Shown: one piece after another, positions 1 to 6,680 of the stretch
Position numbering within the stretch: the first letter of the stretch is position 1
How the letters are laid out: each line of letters begins with the position of its first letter
Source: Cereibacter_A azotoformans
Lineage (GTDB): Bacteria > Pseudomonadota > Alphaproteobacteria > Rhodobacterales > Rhodobacteraceae
NCBI RefSeq assembly: GCF_003050905.1
Contig: NZ_QAOT01000008.1
Reading direction: 5' to 3' (one strand)
Length of the DNA: 64,000 bases
Notes under the pieces: generated by a model
Seen by the model: the letters and a program-made list of their open reading frames with translations, nothing else
Databases searched by the model: none
What the model was told of the DNA's origin: nothing
Translations under genes and position numbers: made by a program

Positions 1-315
1 GACTGCCAGACCTGTCCCATCCAGCGCCGCTGCAAGAGCGGCACGGAGCGGCGGATCACCCGTTGGGAGCACGAGCACCTGATCGACGCGATGCGGGAAC
101 GCCTCGCCCGCGATCCCGACCCGATGACGCTCCGGCGCTGCACGGTCGAGCATGTCTTCGGCACCCTCAAGGCCTGGATGGGCACGACCCATTTCCTGAC
201 GCGGCGTCTGAAGAACGTCCGGACGGAGATGGCGCTGAACGTCCTGGCTTACAACATGAAGCGGATGATCTCGTTGATCGGTGCCCGGCGCCTGATGGAG
301 GCGATTCCCGGCTGA
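1..315 (+). CDS. Transposase, C-terminal part (IS1182-type), cut by window start
   Basis: The reading frame is open from base 1 to the TGA at 313-315. It encodes the end of a DDE transposase. The visible part starts with a cysteine cluster (DCQTCPIQRRC) and continues with EHVFGTLKAWMG and MALNVLAYNMKRM. In IS1182-type transposases this last region carries the catalytic glutamate (the E of VEHVFG) of the DDE triad. The N-terminal two thirds lie outside the window, so I cannot tell whether the element is intact. I could not identify its terminal inverted repeat or target duplication between 316 and 520. Its position beside a prophage remnant fits accessory DNA. Confidence 0.72.
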   Translation, partial: DCQTCPIQRRCKSGTERRITRWEHEHLIDAMRERLARDPDPMTLRRCTVEHVFGTLKAWMGTTHFLTRRLKNVRTEMALNVLAYNMKRMISLIGARRLMEAIPG

Positions 316-525
316 TCGGCGGAAACGAGCGCCGCTATTTGCAACGAGGAGCCCCACGCGGCTCCTGCCGCCGCCGAACCATCCCCCAGATCCGCTTGCC
401 GGAAATCCCACCCTACAGGGCGCAGGGCCGTTCCTAACGAACGTCAGGCCGGGAGTTTCCACACAGCCTCGGCCGATCCCGTCCAGCGTTACGCCATCAC
501 CGACATCCGCGAGCCGGTGTTCCGT

Positions 526-654
526 ATGCTTGTCGATGCTCTCGATTTTTGCCTCGAGGACACGGGCGACGGGACCGACCCGAGCTTCGACCACGAAGCC
601 GCCGCCGAGCTGACCGCCATCCTCCAGCAGGCGCGGGAGGCGCTCGGTCAATGA
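526..654 (+). CDS. Small hypothetical ORF fragment, possibly phage-derived
   Basis: This frame encodes about 42 residues from ATG 526 and ends in EALGQ. It stays open upstream (GTG at 517 is another possible start), so it may be the tail of a longer gene truncated at the transposon side. The sequence is acidic and I do not recognise the family. Its stop overlaps the ATG of the next small ORF (ATGA at 651-654), the arrangement seen in compact phage or plasmid operons. That overlap is the main support for calling it a real gene. Confidence 0.25.
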   Translation: MLVDALDFCLEDTGDGTDPSFDHEAAAELTAILQQAREALGQ

Positions 655-842
655 CCGACGTCACTCCCGCCGACATCGAGACCATTGCCAACGCCATCAT
701 TGCGGCCATGCCTGCGCAGGTGGATCAGACGCTCTTCGGCGGATCCGTTGGTGCGGCCGCCATGGTTTGCGCCGGCGGCGACCGTCTGGCCGGTACGGCA
801 CGGCATGGACACCGATCAGGCCCGCGGCCGTCGCGGGGTTGA
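651..842 (+). pseudogene. Small hypothetical ORF, probably truncated
   Basis: It starts at ATG 651 inside the preceding stop codon. The first 35 or so residues (MTDVTPADIETIANAIIAAM onward) look like a genuine, mostly helical protein. After about residue 38 the composition turns to the Arg/Gly-rich pattern of an out-of-frame high-G+C stretch. I infer that the gene is cut near 760-780 by the rearrangement that also truncates the minus-strand phage gene ending in the same place. No function can be assigned. Confidence 0.25.
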
Positions 843-906
843 AGCCTGCGGTCTCGCCGCGGTTGTAGCGGTTCCAGGGGCGGATGAAGGTCACGATGGT
901 CTTCAT
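697..906 (-). pseudogene. Small phage structural-region protein, 3' part replaced
   Basis: The minus-strand ATG at 906 follows a good Shine-Dalgarno sequence (GGAGAG). The first 42 or so residues (MKTIVTFIRPWNRYNRGETA onward) resemble the short protein often encoded just after the major capsid gene in Rhodobacterales prophages. It lies directly downstream of the capsid remnant on the same strand, which supports that reading. After the PYRPDG stretch the frame becomes Arg-rich and antisense to another fragment, so the real gene probably ends by deletion near 770-785. The family resemblance is from memory; the junction is inferred. Confidence 0.35.
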
Positions 907-1004
907 GGATCTCTCCGGTAGATGAATGTGGTTCGGCCCCGGGGAGCGCCGGGGCCGAGGAGGGAGGCGGAGGAGGAGAGGCGGTCGTGAGGCGGTCCGG
1001 GGCG

Positions 1005-1514
1005 TCAGAGGGTCCAGCCCGAGGCGTTGAAGCCGGCGAAGGCCTCGTCATGGGCGAGCGCGAAGTCGTGCTCGGAGATCGCCCGCATGAGGGTCAGGTT
1101 CGTTCTGGAAGGCCGAGACGGTGGCCCCGCTGCCGTCGACGAAGGAGGCGTCGGTCGAGGAGCCCACGACGAGCGCCATGCTGTCGCCGATCATCGCCTC
1201 GTCGAACCGGATCGGAGGCCACGGCGGGCACGACATCGGCACCGGCGGCACCCGTCCCGCTCCCGCCGCCCGCGCCATCGCCCTGCGCCGCAGCTGCCTG
1301 CGCAGCCTCCACGGCCGCCGCGCGGGTCACGGCGGCATCGGCCCTGGCGAAGGCAGCTTCCGCGGCGGCGAAGGCCGCGGTCTCGGTCTCGAGGGCGGCG
1401 GCGTCCGGCGTCTCGGCCGCCTCGAGCGCGCCGATGCGGGCGGCCACCGCGGCCATCGTGTCGGCCGCGGCCTTCCGGGCGCGGCGCAGGTCGTCGAGGT
1501 TCTGTCGTGCCATG
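1005..1514 (-). pseudogene. Phage major capsid protein remnant (HK97-like), frameshifted
   Basis: It starts at ATG 1514 after an AGAGG ribosome-binding site (MARQNLDDLRRARK) and opens with a long Ala/Glu-rich helical segment, like the scaffold (delta) domain of HK97-type capsid proteins. The middle is deleted. A second piece (IRFDEAMIGDSMALVVG) lies in another frame. The C-terminal piece (LTLMRAISEHDFALAHDEAF ending in ASGWTL and TGA 1005-1007) is again out of frame with it, as if one base had been gained near 1105. A normal capsid protein is about 400 residues, and less than half survives. It lies downstream of portal and protease remnants, as expected. The call rests on order and the C-terminal pattern. 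Confidence 0.55.
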
Positions 1515-1879
1515 GGATCCTCTCTTGGCAGGGCTGCATCCGCGCAGCCGAACGGCCCCGCCACGGGCGGGGGATGGGAATGGGTGAAGGGGAGGGTGGA
1601 GACTGGCAGCGGCCCCGCGGCTGCGGGCGGCTCGGCTCAGGTCAGAGGTGGGTCAGGTGCCGACCGGTTGCGGCGAATGGCCGAGGAGCGCGATGACCTA
1701 GCCCGGAGGGCCACGTCCTTCCGCGCCCATGGCCGCCGTTGAAGCAAATTCCCTGTGAAGCTATAGGAAAGCCATCACAGAAGGAGATCCATGCACAGAG
1801 GAATCGATTGAACCGCATCTGGCGGTATCGCTCGGCACCTGAGTGCCGATCCTTTTTGCATGCCTTCGTTGGAGTTCTC
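1515..1879. other. Intergenic stretch between capsid remnant and acetyltransferase
   Basis: I see no convincing gene here on either strand. The left two thirds (to about 1740) are very G-rich and probably belong to degraded phage DNA. From about 1740 the sequence becomes clearly less G+C-rich, and this change continues into the acetyltransferase gene, suggesting a separate origin. A terminator-like hairpin lies at 1832-1857. Confidence 0.4.
1832..1857 (+). terminator. Terminator-like hairpin upstream of the acetyltransferase
   Basis: A 7-bp stem (TCGGCAC with GTGCCGA, loop CTGA) is followed by TCC and five Ts. It would stop plus-strand transcription entering from the left, or act as a leader attenuator for the gene starting at 1880. 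Confidence 0.5.
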
Positions 1880-2332
1880 ATGGAGACCCTGAACACAGTG
1901 ATCCGGCCGTATGATGCGGCAACGGATCTCAAGAGACTGTCCGATATCTGGTTCGACGCGTCGTTGAAGGCGCATTCCTTCATCGGGCAGGCGAGACTGG
2001 TGGAGCAACGCCAGCTGATCGAGGAAGAATACCTGCCAAGAGCAGAGACCTGGGTTGCTTGCCATGGAAGGGAAGCTGTCGGCTTCATCAGCCTGCTGGG
2101 CAGTTTCATCGGCGGGATATTCATCGCACCTGACCGGCAGGGCATGGGTGTGGGGCGCAAGCTGATTTCCCATGCCCTCGACCGGCATGGGGAACTTTCC
2201 CTTGAGGTCTATACTGCGAACGAGCAGGCCGTGCGCTTCTACACCTCGCTCGGCTTTCGCGAGGTGTCCCGGCGCGATGTGGATGATTTCGGTTATCCGT
2301 TCCCGAACGCGGCTTTGCACCTGAAAGCCTGA
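1880..2332 (+). CDS. GNAT-family N-acetyltransferase (YjaB-like)
   Basis: It encodes a 150-residue single-domain GNAT protein that would transfer an acetyl group from acetyl-CoA to an amine; the substrate is unknown. The acetyl-CoA loop is visible as DRQGMGVGRKLI around residues 87-98, followed by ANEQAVRFYTSLGF, the usual last part of the fold. The C-terminal VDDFGYPFPN pattern resembles Escherichia coli YjaB. I chose ATG 1880, which begins right before the conserved IRPYD start; the frame remains open upstream. It is intact, has hairpins on both sides, and uses less G/C-rich codons than its neighbours. These features suggest a cargo gene carried by, or inserted into, the prophage remnant. 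Confidence 0.85.
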   Translation: METLNTVIRPYDAATDLKRLSDIWFDASLKAHSFIGQARLVEQRQLIEEEYLPRAETWVACHGREAVGFISLLGSFIGGIFIAPDRQGMGVGRKLISHALDRHGELSLEVYTANEQAVRFYTSLGFREVSRRDVDDFGYPFPNAALHLKA

Positions 2333-2338
2333 GGGCTG

Positions 2339-2361
2339 ACCGGGCAGAATTTCTGCCCGGT
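2339..2361 (+). terminator. Hairpin after the acetyltransferase gene
   Basis: ACCGGGCAGA pairs with TCTGCCCGGT around an ATT loop, seven bases after the stop codon. There is no T tract, so it may act as an mRNA-stabilising or Rho-assisted terminator. Confidence 0.5.
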
Positions 2362-2481
2362 CCACCAATACTCATCGAAGCAGGACATCCTCGTCAGTTC
2401 TGCCCGTAGCCGAGTCCCTTCCGCAGGCATTCTCCCCTGCAGGAGGAACAGTTGCTCGGGCAGGATGGAGGGACGTGCCGA

Positions 2482-3039
2482 TCAGCTCCGCGCGACCGCC
2501 TTTGCCGCGGCGGCGCGGGCGGCGAAGGCGCGGCTGGGGCTGCGGGACTTCGGCGCGGTGCGGGCGGTGAGGCGGGCGTAGAAGGCGGCGCGGGTCTCGG
2601 TGCGGTCGGCGAGGCCGCGGCGGATGGCCTCGGCGGCGCGGAAGGCGGCGGCGCCGTCCTGCGGATCGTCGGTGACGCTGAGGCGCGCGGCGAGCTCGGC
2701 CGCGGGGATGGCGTGGAAGGCGGCCTCGGCCTCGTCGAGGCTGCGCTGGAGCTCGGCGCGGCCGGCTTCGGTCGAGGCGTCGGGGCGCTTGGTGCGGGCA
2801 TGGCGGGAGCTCATCTCGAAGATCTGCGCGCCGTTGGCGCCGGGCTGGACGTGGGCCGCGGCGGTCAGGGCCACACCGATGGAGCCCGCGACGGCGCCGG
2901 GCGTCATCACGATCTCGGTGGCCTGGGAGGCGAACCAATAGGCCGCCGAGGCTGCGAGCGGCGAGACGAGGGCATGGACCGGCTTCACGACCGCCGCGGC
3001 GGCGATGGTCTCGGCCGCGGCCTCGATATCGGCGCCGGG
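2482..3039 (-). pseudogene. Phage S49-type head maturation protease, 5'-truncated
   Basis: The frame enters from the portal remnant at about 3039 with PGADIEAAAET, which aligns in pattern with the SPGGD region of SppA/S49 proteases, and ends at TGA 2482-2484. PVHALVSPLAASAAYWFAS contains the serine nucleophile region, and GSIGVALTA follows. The C-terminal RHARTKRPDASTEAGR region is helical. In active phages this enzyme processes capsid proteins during head assembly. The N-terminal third is missing because a deletion joined it to the portal gene. No start codon of its own is obvious. Confidence 0.6.
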
Positions 3040-3299
3040 TTCAGCCGGTCGCCGCCTTCGATCCGATCGTAGCCGTCGATGCGCCGCGCCTCGTTCGGGG
3101 TCAGGATCGGGCCGCCCACCGCCATGGCGAGCGCCTCGTAGCGCTCGCGCGTCGTGGGCCGAAGCAGGGCGCCGAAGTCATGTTTGAGGTAGAATCCGGC
3201 CCGGCGCTCGGCCTCGGTGAGCACCCCGAGCGCAAGCTGGTCCTCGACCTGCTTCGCCCAATGGAGGAGGCAGTCGGTCAGATATGTGCCCTGGACCTG
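3040..3299 (-). pseudogene. Phage portal protein, C-terminal fragment
   Basis: About 85 residues survive: YLTDCLLHWAKQVEDQLAL, then EAERRAGFYLKHDFGALLR, PTTRERYEALAMAVGGPILT, PNEAR and EGGDRLNP. This is the typical end of HK97-type portal proteins, which form the DNA-entry ring of the capsid. Upstream the homology stops abruptly at about 3299, where integrase-like sequence starts on the other strand. Downstream it runs into the protease remnant in another frame. Both ends therefore look like deletion junctions. Confidence 0.65.
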
Positions 3300-3317
3300 C
3301 GCGCTTCCTTCCTGGGC

Positions 3318-3684
3318 GCTTCCGTGGGAGGAGGAGCGCGAGGCGGTGCGCGCGGCGGTGATGGCCACGGCCGGCTTCACCCTGCTTGAGACGAGCTACG
3401 GGAAGGCGCGGTCGGTGAAGGGTCTCTCGAACTTCATCACCGCTGCCGCGGCCGAGGCGGGGATCGAGGGGCGCACGCCGCACGGCTTGCGCAAATTCCG
3501 GCTCACGGCCATCGCGGAAGCGGGCGGTCCTGCCCATGCGATCATGGCCTGGGGCGGGCATGCGAGCCTCTCGGAGGCCGAGGCTTAGACCCGCGCGGCC
3601 AGCCGGCGCGGCCTCGTGATGGGGCTGGAACAGGAACAGAACGATGTAAACGGCCCCGCGAATTCCTGTAAACGCGCCAATTAG
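3318..3684 (+). pseudogene. Tyrosine integrase C-terminal remnant with amber at the catalytic Tyr
   Basis: Residues GFTLLETSYGKARSVKGL and then GRTPHGLRKFRLTAIAEAGG match the C-terminal catalytic domain of phage tyrosine recombinases: HGLRK carries the conserved His and Arg, and WGGHASLSEAEA ends just before the nucleophile. The next codon is TAG (3586-3588). Reading through it gives TRAASRRGLVMGLEQEQ and a natural stop TAG at 3682-3684. The expected tyrosine codon has therefore become amber. The N-terminal part is absent. The fragment points toward and almost touches tRNA-Arg, which fits an integrase at its attachment end. Confidence 0.7.
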
Positions 3685-3714
3685 GCGCGCCATTTCAACG
3701 GCTTGCGGGAGACA

Positions 3715-3790
3715 TGGTGACCCCGGCAGGACTTGAACCTGCAACCTATCCCTTAGGAGGGGATCGCTCTATCCGTTGAGCTACGGGGCC
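3715..3790 (-). tRNA. trnR: tRNA-Arg (anticodon CCU)
   Basis: A minus-strand cloverleaf of 76 bases. The acceptor arms GGCCCCG and CGGGGTC pair with one wobble, the D arm begins AGCTC, the anticodon loop CTCCTAA gives CCU, and the T arm is GCAGGTTCAAGTCCTGC. The CCA end is encoded (3715-3717). Its 3' end faces the prophage remnant, consistent with use as the phage attachment site. Confidence 0.95.
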
Positions 3791-3811
3791 GGCTGCCACT
3801 CGGGCTCGACC

Positions 3812-3840
3812 TTAATGGAGCCATTCGCAGCCCGTTGCAA
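3812..3840 (-). promoter_or_regulatory. Predicted promoter of tRNA-Arg
   Basis: Minus-strand TTGCAA (3835-3840), a 17-base spacer and CATTAA (3812-3817) lie 21 bases before the tRNA 5' end. The spacing suits a sigma-70-type promoter. Confidence 0.5.
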
Positions 3841-3883
3841 GCCACGAGGGCGCAGGAGAGGGGAGACTGTGGGGAGGGAGAGC

Positions 3884-3916
3884 TGGGGGAGTGACTCTTG
3901 GCCCACCACTCCCCCA
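3884..3916. repeat. 10-bp perfect inverted repeat in the tRNA-Arg/LacI spacer
   Basis: TGGGGGAGTG (3884-3893) and CACTCCCCCA (3907-3916) are exact inverted copies around a 13-base loop. No T tract follows on either strand. It lies between divergent units, so it could be a protein site or the start of a leader hairpin. Confidence 0.45.
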
Positions 3917-3984
3917 TGGGTCCGTCGCGTCCGTCTTGGAGAGCTTGCACGACGCTCAGGATCAACCGGGCCGATGTTCTCGGC

Positions 3985-3998
3985 CGTTAACGCTAACA
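3985..3998. promoter_or_regulatory. Candidate LacI-type operator 1
   Basis: CGTTAACGCTAACA is a near-palindrome with the outer GTTA/TAAC arms and central CG typical of LacI-family operators. It lies about 80 bases before the regulator gene. Confidence 0.5.
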
Positions 3999-4031
3999 TG
4001 CCACAGGAAGAGCCCTTGGACAAGCCCCCCT

Positions 4032-4044
4032 TTGGCGCTAACAA
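4032..4044. promoter_or_regulatory. Candidate LacI-type operator 2
   Basis: TTGGCGCTAACAA repeats the GCTAACA half-site of the first candidate 46 bases downstream and keeps a central GCGC. Two similar sites in front of the gene suggest autoregulation by looping or cooperative binding. Confidence 0.45.
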
Positions 4045-4078
4045 GAAAAGGTAAGATCATTGCACGAGAGATGTTTCC

Positions 4079-5116
4079 GTGGCCAAAGAGCCGGCTTCCG
4101 CCCCGCAGCGGCGTCCCCTGACCTTGCGCGACGTCTCGGATGCCTCGGGGGTGTCCGAGATGACCGTCAGCCGGGTGCTGCGCAATCGTGGCGACGTGTC
4201 GGGCGCCACGCGCGAGCGGGTGCTCGCCGCCGCGCGCGAGCTGGGATATGTGCCCAACCGCATTGCCGGCGCCCTGGCCAGCCAGCGGGTGAATCTCGTG
4301 GCGGTCATCATCCCGTCGCTGTCCAACATGGTCTTCCCCGAGGTGCTGACCGGCGTGTCGGAGGTGCTCGAGGATACCGGGCTCCAGCCGGTCGTGGGGG
4401 TCACCAACTACTCGCCCGAGCGTGAGGAGAAGGTCCTCTACGAGATGCTCTCGTGGCGGCCTTCGGGCATCATCATCGCCGGGCTCGAGCGGAGCCCCGC
4501 CGCGCGGGCGATGCTCGAGAATGCGGGCATCCCGATCGTCGAGATCATGGATGTGGACGGAACACCGGTGGACAATGCGGTGGGCATTTCGCACCGCCGC
4601 GCCGGCCGGCACATTGCCGAGGCGATCATTGCGGCCGGATACCGGCGGATCGGCTTCCTCGGAACGATGATGCCGCATGATCACCGGGCCCGGAAGCGGC
4701 TCGAGGGCTTCGAGGAGGCGCTGGCCGCCGCCGGACTGCATGTCGAAGACCGCGAGTTCTACTCGGGCGGGTCGGCCCTGCTCAAGGGGCGCGAGATGAC
4801 CGAAGCCATTCTCGCACGCTCGCCGGATCTCGATTTCCTCTATTACTCCAATGACATGATCGGGGCCGGTGGGCTCTTGTGGTGCCTGCACCACGGCATC
4901 GATGTGCCGGCAAAGGTTGGGCTCGCCGGCTTCAACGGGGTGGAACTGGTGCAGGGCCTGCCTTGCCACCTGGCGACCATGGATGCCTGCCGGCTCGAGA
5001 TCGGGCGCAAGGCCGCGGAGATCGTGGCGGGCAAGCGCCTGGATGGCGTCACCTCGGGGCTCGTGATCGAACTCGAGCCCAAGCTCGAGCCCGGGGACAC
5101 GATCCGCAGGGTCTGA
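4079..5116 (+). CDS. LacI/GntR-family transcriptional regulator
   Basis: It encodes 345 residues. The N-terminal helix-turn-helix is clear: LTLRDVSDASGVSEMTVSRV at about residues 14-33, followed by a hinge helix (PNRIAGALASQR). The rest is a periplasmic-binding-protein-like sugar-sensing domain. It most resembles the GntR (gluconate repressor) branch, but no sugar gene is adjacent, so the effector is unknown. The start is GTG 4079; no better ATG precedes the helix-turn-helix. Two operator-like palindromes upstream suggest autoregulation. The gene is monocistronic: the next gene is convergent. Confidence 0.9.
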   Translation: MAKEPASAPQRRPLTLRDVSDASGVSEMTVSRVLRNRGDVSGATRERVLAAARELGYVPNRIAGALASQRVNLVAVIIPSLSNMVFPEVLTGVSEVLEDTGLQPVVGVTNYSPEREEKVLYEMLSWRPSGIIIAGLERSPAARAMLENAGIPIVEIMDVDGTPVDNAVGISHRRAGRHIAEAIIAAGYRRIGFLGTMMPHDHRARKRLEGFEEALAAAGLHVEDREFYSGGSALLKGREMTEAILARSPDLDFLYYSNDMIGAGGLLWCLHHGIDVPAKVGLAGFNGVELVQGLPCHLATMDACRLEIGRKAAEIVAGKRLDGVTSGLVIELEPKLEPGDTIRRV

Positions 5117-5122
5117 CGCGGG

Positions 5123-5596
5123 TCAGGTGAGGATCGTCACCGAAAGGCAGGCCAGCACGACGGCTGTCAGCGGGATGCGCAGCCGCATCCACCACTCGGG
5201 TGCGAGGCCGTGGCTCCAGAAGTTCCAGTCGAGAGCGAGGAGACCCGCGAACCCGGTCGCGAGATAGATCGCCGAGGAGGTCGGCCCGCCGCCCACGAAA
5301 AAGAAGGCCCAGAGCGCGGGAATCACCGACAGCGCGTAGCCGGTGAAGGCTTCGCGCCCGCTCGTCCTCGTGGCAAAGCCCCAGAGCACGCCCGACATGA
5401 ACGACAGGATCACCGTTCCGTAAGCGAGGCCCGCATAGGGCCCCACGAATCGCGGACCGAGGGTTCGGGCGCCCCAGTCGGCCAGATCGGGCTGGAGTTC
5501 GGTGGCGGCGCTCCAGACAAAGGGGATGAGCCCGGCCAGTCCGAGGAGCAGGGCCGAGCGGGGGACGCGCGTCATCCGTTCCCGCCCCCGGCTCAC
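5123..5596 (-). CDS. DUF3429-family membrane protein
   Basis: It encodes 157 residues from GTG 5596, or 150 residues from ATG 5575. Four to five hydrophobic segments are visible, including SALLLGLAGLIPFVW, GTVILSFMSGVLWGFAT and IPALWAFFFVGGG. The pattern matches the DUF3429 inner-membrane family of unknown function. The GTG start overlaps the ispH stop (GTGA), so translation may be coupled. It could be a passenger of the ispH unit with no role in isoprenoid synthesis. Confidence 0.8.
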   Translation of the reverse strand: MSRGRERMTRVPRSALLLGLAGLIPFVWSAATELQPDLADWGARTLGPRFVGPYAGLAYGTVILSFMSGVLWGFATRTSGREAFTGYALSVIPALWAFFFVGGGPTSSAIYLATGFAGLLALDWNFWSHGLAPEWWMRLRIPLTAVVLACLSVTILT

Positions 5597-6552
5597 GGAG
5601 TTTCGGCGGCTTCGCGCAGGATGCGCGGCACCTTGAACTCGACCCGCTCCTTCACGGTCTCGACCAGCTCGACCGTCGTGTCGAACCGCTCGCGGAAGGC
5701 CGCGATCACCTCGTCCACCAGCACTTCGGGCGCCGAGGCGCCTGCGGCAACCCCCACGGCCGTCACCCCCTGAAGCGAGTCCCAGTCGATCTCGGTCGCC
5801 CGCTGCACGAGCTGCGCCACGCGGCAGCCGGCCGCGCGCCCGACCTCGACCAGACGCCGGGAGTTCGACGAGTTCGGCGCGCCAATCACGAGGAGGGCCT
5901 CGATCCGGTCCGAAAGCGCCTTGACCGCTCCCTGACGGTTGGTGGTCGCGTAGCAGATGTCTTCCTTGCGCGGGATGTTGATGGCCGGGAAACGCTCGCG
6001 CAGCGCCGCCACGATCGCCGCCGTGTCGTCGATCGACAGCGTCGTCTGGGTGATGTAGGCCAACCGCCCGGGGTCGCGCACCTCTAGCCCCGCCACATCC
6101 TCGACCGTCTCGACCAGCAGCACCTCGCCTTCGGGAAGCTGGCCCATCGTCCCGATCGTCTCGGGGTGGCCGGCGTGCCCGATCATGATCATCTGCAGGC
6201 CGTTCTCATGGTGGCGCTCGGCCTCGAGATGGACCTTGCTGACCAGCGGGCAGGTGGCGTCGACATAGACCATGTTGCGCCGCTCGGCCTCGGCCGGGAC
6301 CGACTTGGGCACACCATGCGCCGAGAAGATCACCGGGCGGTCCGTCGGCGCCTCGTCGAGCTCCTCGACGAAGACGGCGCCCATGTCGCGCAGCCGATCC
6401 ACGACGAACTTGTTGTGGACGATCTCATGGCGGACATAGACCGGCGCCCCCCATTTCTCGAGCGCCATCTCGACAATCTTGATCGCGCGATCCACGCCCG
6501 CGCAGAAGCCGCGCGGCGCGGCCAGATAGAGGGTGAGGGGGGGCTTGGTCAT
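5593..6552 (-). CDS. ispH: 4-hydroxy-3-methylbut-2-enyl diphosphate reductase
   Basis: IspH is the last enzyme of the methylerythritol phosphate pathway. It reduces HMBPP to isopentenyl and dimethylallyl diphosphate, the precursors of quinones, carotenoids and bacteriochlorophyll side chains. It encodes 319 residues, normal for the family. The three cysteines that hold the iron-sulfur cluster are present: C17 (RGFCAG), C101 (DATCPLV) and C200 (EDICYATTNR). HEIVHNKFVV, SAHGVP and GAPNSSNSRRL are also as expected. It ends by overlapping the DUF3429 gene. The start is ATG 6552. Confidence 0.97.
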   Translation of the reverse strand: MTKPPLTLYLAAPRGFCAGVDRAIKIVEMALEKWGAPVYVRHEIVHNKFVVDRLRDMGAVFVEELDEAPTDRPVIFSAHGVPKSVPAEAERRNMVYVDATCPLVSKVHLEAERHHENGLQMIMIGHAGHPETIGTMGQLPEGEVLLVETVEDVAGLEVRDPGRLAYITQTTLSIDDTAAIVAALRERFPAINIPRKEDICYATTNRQGAVKALSDRIEALLVIGAPNSSNSRRLVEVGRAAGCRVAQLVQRATEIDWDSLQGVTAVGVAAGASAPEVLVDEVIAAFRERFDTTVELVETVKERVEFKVPRILREAAETP

Positions 6553-6680
6553 GGCCGGCTCTCTTCGTCCTGTGCAGCCCAGACCTAGTCCGATCGGGCG
6601 CTCAGGTCCAGCCCCGGCCGGGTGGCCGCCTCAGGATGCCGCATGGACCGGCCGGCGCGCCGCCCGCGCGCGCCGACAGG

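Larger units (their letters stand above)
651..3684. mobile_element. Degenerate prophage remnant next to tRNA-Arg
   Basis: Minus-strand fragments occur in normal phage head-gene order: portal (3040-3299), S49 head-maturation protease (2482-3039), major capsid (1005-1514) and a small post-capsid gene (906). A plus-strand tyrosine integrase remnant (about 3318-3684) lies 30 bases from the 3' end of tRNA-Arg(CCU), the usual target of such integrases. All phage genes are truncated or frameshifted, and terminase, tail, lysis and replication genes are missing, so the element cannot be active. One intact non-phage gene, a GNAT acetyltransferase, lies inside. The left limit is uncertain because an IS1182-type transposase borders it. 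Confidence 0.65.

Noticed and set aside
316..525. Terminal inverted repeat or target duplication of the IS1182-type element
   Set aside because: Only one end of the element is in the window, so no pairing partner can be checked.
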